This document shows positions 32,344 through 33,118 of a stretch of DNA of 33,118 nt, in pieces. The notes beneath the pieces were generated by a model. That model had not been told where the DNA came from. It did not search any database and saw nothing but the letters and a program-made list of their open reading frames with translations. The translations under genes were made by a program, and so were the position numbers. Source of the stretch: Cytophagales bacterium (GTDB lineage Bacteria; Bacteroidota; Bacteroidia; Cytophagales; Thermoflexibacteraceae); NCBI GenBank assembly GCA_013298985.1, contig JAAFJS010000037.1, forward strand, positions 1 through 33,118, read 5' to 3'. Position 1 is the stretch's first letter. Each line of letters starts with the position of its first letter.

Positions 32344-32793
32344 TTAAACTTTACGACTTTCAATCTCTTTTTCCAAAGATTTGAAAAACATATTGACCAA
32401 CATATTTGCTACCCCACTCATTACACGATTCCCTGTGCGTGCAAGTAAGCCAGAAAGATTTGCCTCACCATCAAAAATCATTTCTGTTAGAGAATCATCA
32501 ATCTCCTTCAAACTGATATTGCCTTGCGCGGATACATTGCCAATCTTACTGTTTTGCTTCATCACCAATGTAAAACTCTCCATAGGATTAAGGTTTATCG
32601 TTTCCATAGACCCTTCAAAAGTGCCACTTACAGGACCCATTTTCACTTCACAGATAGCCTTATAAACACCTGCTTCGGTAGCTTCTAATGATTTAAGGCT
32701 TGGGATAACCTTTGTTAGGATATTTGGGTCTAAGAGCATGAGCCAAAGTTGTTCTTTTGAGGTATTTAGAGCATGACTTCCATTTAATTGCAT
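32344..32793 (-). CDS. CoxG-like SRPBCC (START-fold) protein
   Basis: A 149-aa protein of the CoxG/SRPBCC family, whose fold binds hydrophobic ligands. Its pattern is MQLNGSHALNTSKEQLWLMLLDPNILTKVIPSLKSLEATEAGVYKAICEVKMGPVSGTFEGS, followed by F-x-L-x-M-x-x-x-SKIGNVSAQGNISL, TEMIFDGEANLSGLLARTGNRVM and a C-terminal helix VNMFFKSLEKEIE. This matches family proteins first named for carbon monoxide dehydrogenase subunit G. No coxL/M/S genes are present, so a CO-oxidation role is not implied. The open frame extends to 32934, but its upstream part crosses a promoter-like sequence. ATG 32793 starts with the family pattern. Confidence 0.9.
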   Translation of the reverse strand: MQLNGSHALNTSKEQLWLMLLDPNILTKVIPSLKSLEATEAGVYKAICEVKMGPVSGTFEGSMETINLNPMESFTLVMKQNSKIGNVSAQGNISLKEIDDSLTEMIFDGEANLSGLLARTGNRVMSGVANMLVNMFFKSLEKEIESRKV

Positions 32794-32825
32794 AGTTTTG
32801 ATTTGGATTAAGTGTTTTTTTCTTG

Positions 32826-32856
32826 AAAAGTTACCTATATTATATGAATAAGTCAA
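32826..32856 (-). promoter_or_regulatory. Candidate promoter for the CoxG-like gene
   Basis: On the minus strand, TTG (32856-32854), 20 bp, then TAACTTTT (32833-32826), which has T in place of the final G. It ends 32 nt before the ATG at 32793 and supports that start over the one at 32934. Confidence 0.45.
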
Positions 32857-33070
32857 GCAATAGGATATAATAATTTTGTATATTTTATTAGGTTTAACGA
32901 GAGAAGGCTGAGATTTAGATTTGAGGTTTATCATAGATTAGCAAGAATATGTTTATATAGGATAGATTTATTAATATGGTTAAAAATTTGAAAATCAATA
33001 GCTTACTATGTATTTAGAGTAGTTTTTCCTTTATAACTTTTGCTTACTTCAAAAAATAGTTTATAAAAAG

Positions 33071-33101
33071 TTTGGAGAATAGGAAAAGGGTTGTACCTTT
33101 G
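33071..33101 (+). promoter_or_regulatory. Consensus Bacteroidota promoter at the window end
   Basis: TTTG at 33071-33074, exactly 19 bp, then TACCTTTG at 33094-33101. It is a full match to TTTG-N19-TAnnTTTG, read rightward. Only 17 bases follow in the window, so the gene it drives is not visible. Strong matches of this kind commonly precede stable RNA or translation genes. Confidence 0.8.
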
Positions 33102-33118
33102 CAGTCCCAAAAGAGGGG

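Noticed and set aside
32344-32793. Evidence of carbon monoxide oxidation
   Set aside because: A CoxG-like SRPBCC protein alone does not imply the pathway; no coxL, coxM or coxS is present.
32794-32934. N-terminal extension of the CoxG-like protein
   Set aside because: It crosses a promoter-like sequence, and its residues are Lys/Ile/Asn-rich spacer translation, unlike the family start.

Overview
This 33-kb window looks like a chromosomal segment from a Bacteroidota bacterium, most likely a Cytophagia-type lineage. The reasons are: AT-rich intergenic DNA with few Shine-Dalgarno sites; several matches to the Bacteroidota promoter TTTG-N19/20-TAnnTTTG; LytTR response regulators with a TPR-type LytS-like kinase; a DUF1501 protein, an M14 peptidase with Bacteroidota features and a MerR regulator typical of the phylum. 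I see no rRNA, tRNA, CRISPR array, transposase or prophage block.

Layout. 1-3709 (minus strand): the N-terminus of ethanolamine ammonia-lyase EutB, kynureninase, a cluster of palindromic repeats, a DUF1501 lipoprotein-like protein and a MerR regulator. 3857-5822: two tandem paralogues with a lysozyme-like signature and no recognised family. 5959-8863: cyclophilin lipoprotein, RlmI-like rRNA methyltransferase, TsaD. 8875-10978 (minus): a SPOR/DUF3298-like exported protein and a small membrane protein. 11038-14609: di-heme cytochrome c peroxidase, MetZ-type sulfhydrylase, AI-2E family permease. 14626-15606 (minus): homoserine kinase. 15812-17512: membrane-anchored double zinc-ribbon protein and a GNAT acetyltransferase. 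17534-19165 (minus): a polysaccharide flippase carrying translated palindromic repeats. 19357-20720: a TIGR04255-type gene overlapping an unrecognised partner. 20798-23204: PF04020 membrane protein, an EboD-like sugar phosphate cyclase and an orphan LytTR regulator. 23448-24755 (minus): GntP permease. 25113-28768: M14 peptidase and QueA with a clear terminator. 28881-31697 (minus): a LytTR regulator and its TPR histidine kinase. 32344-32793 (minus): a CoxG-like SRPBCC protein. The last 50 bases hold a textbook promoter for a gene beyond the window.

Most of the window is housekeeping or general metabolism in short transcription units: methionine and threonine branch enzymes, tRNA modification by TsaD and QueA, rRNA methylation, tryptophan catabolism. 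The parts that stand out are the lysozyme-like pair, the TIGR04255 two-gene unit, an EboD-like cyclase without ebo neighbours, and an unusual repeat load. The repeats are: short palindromes in spacers and inside a coding sequence; heptamer arrays (YTCATAA)n beside five genes, always in the same orientation; and a block of about 100 bp duplicated in two spacers with a possible third copy.

All functional calls come from reading motifs by eye. No database search was run.
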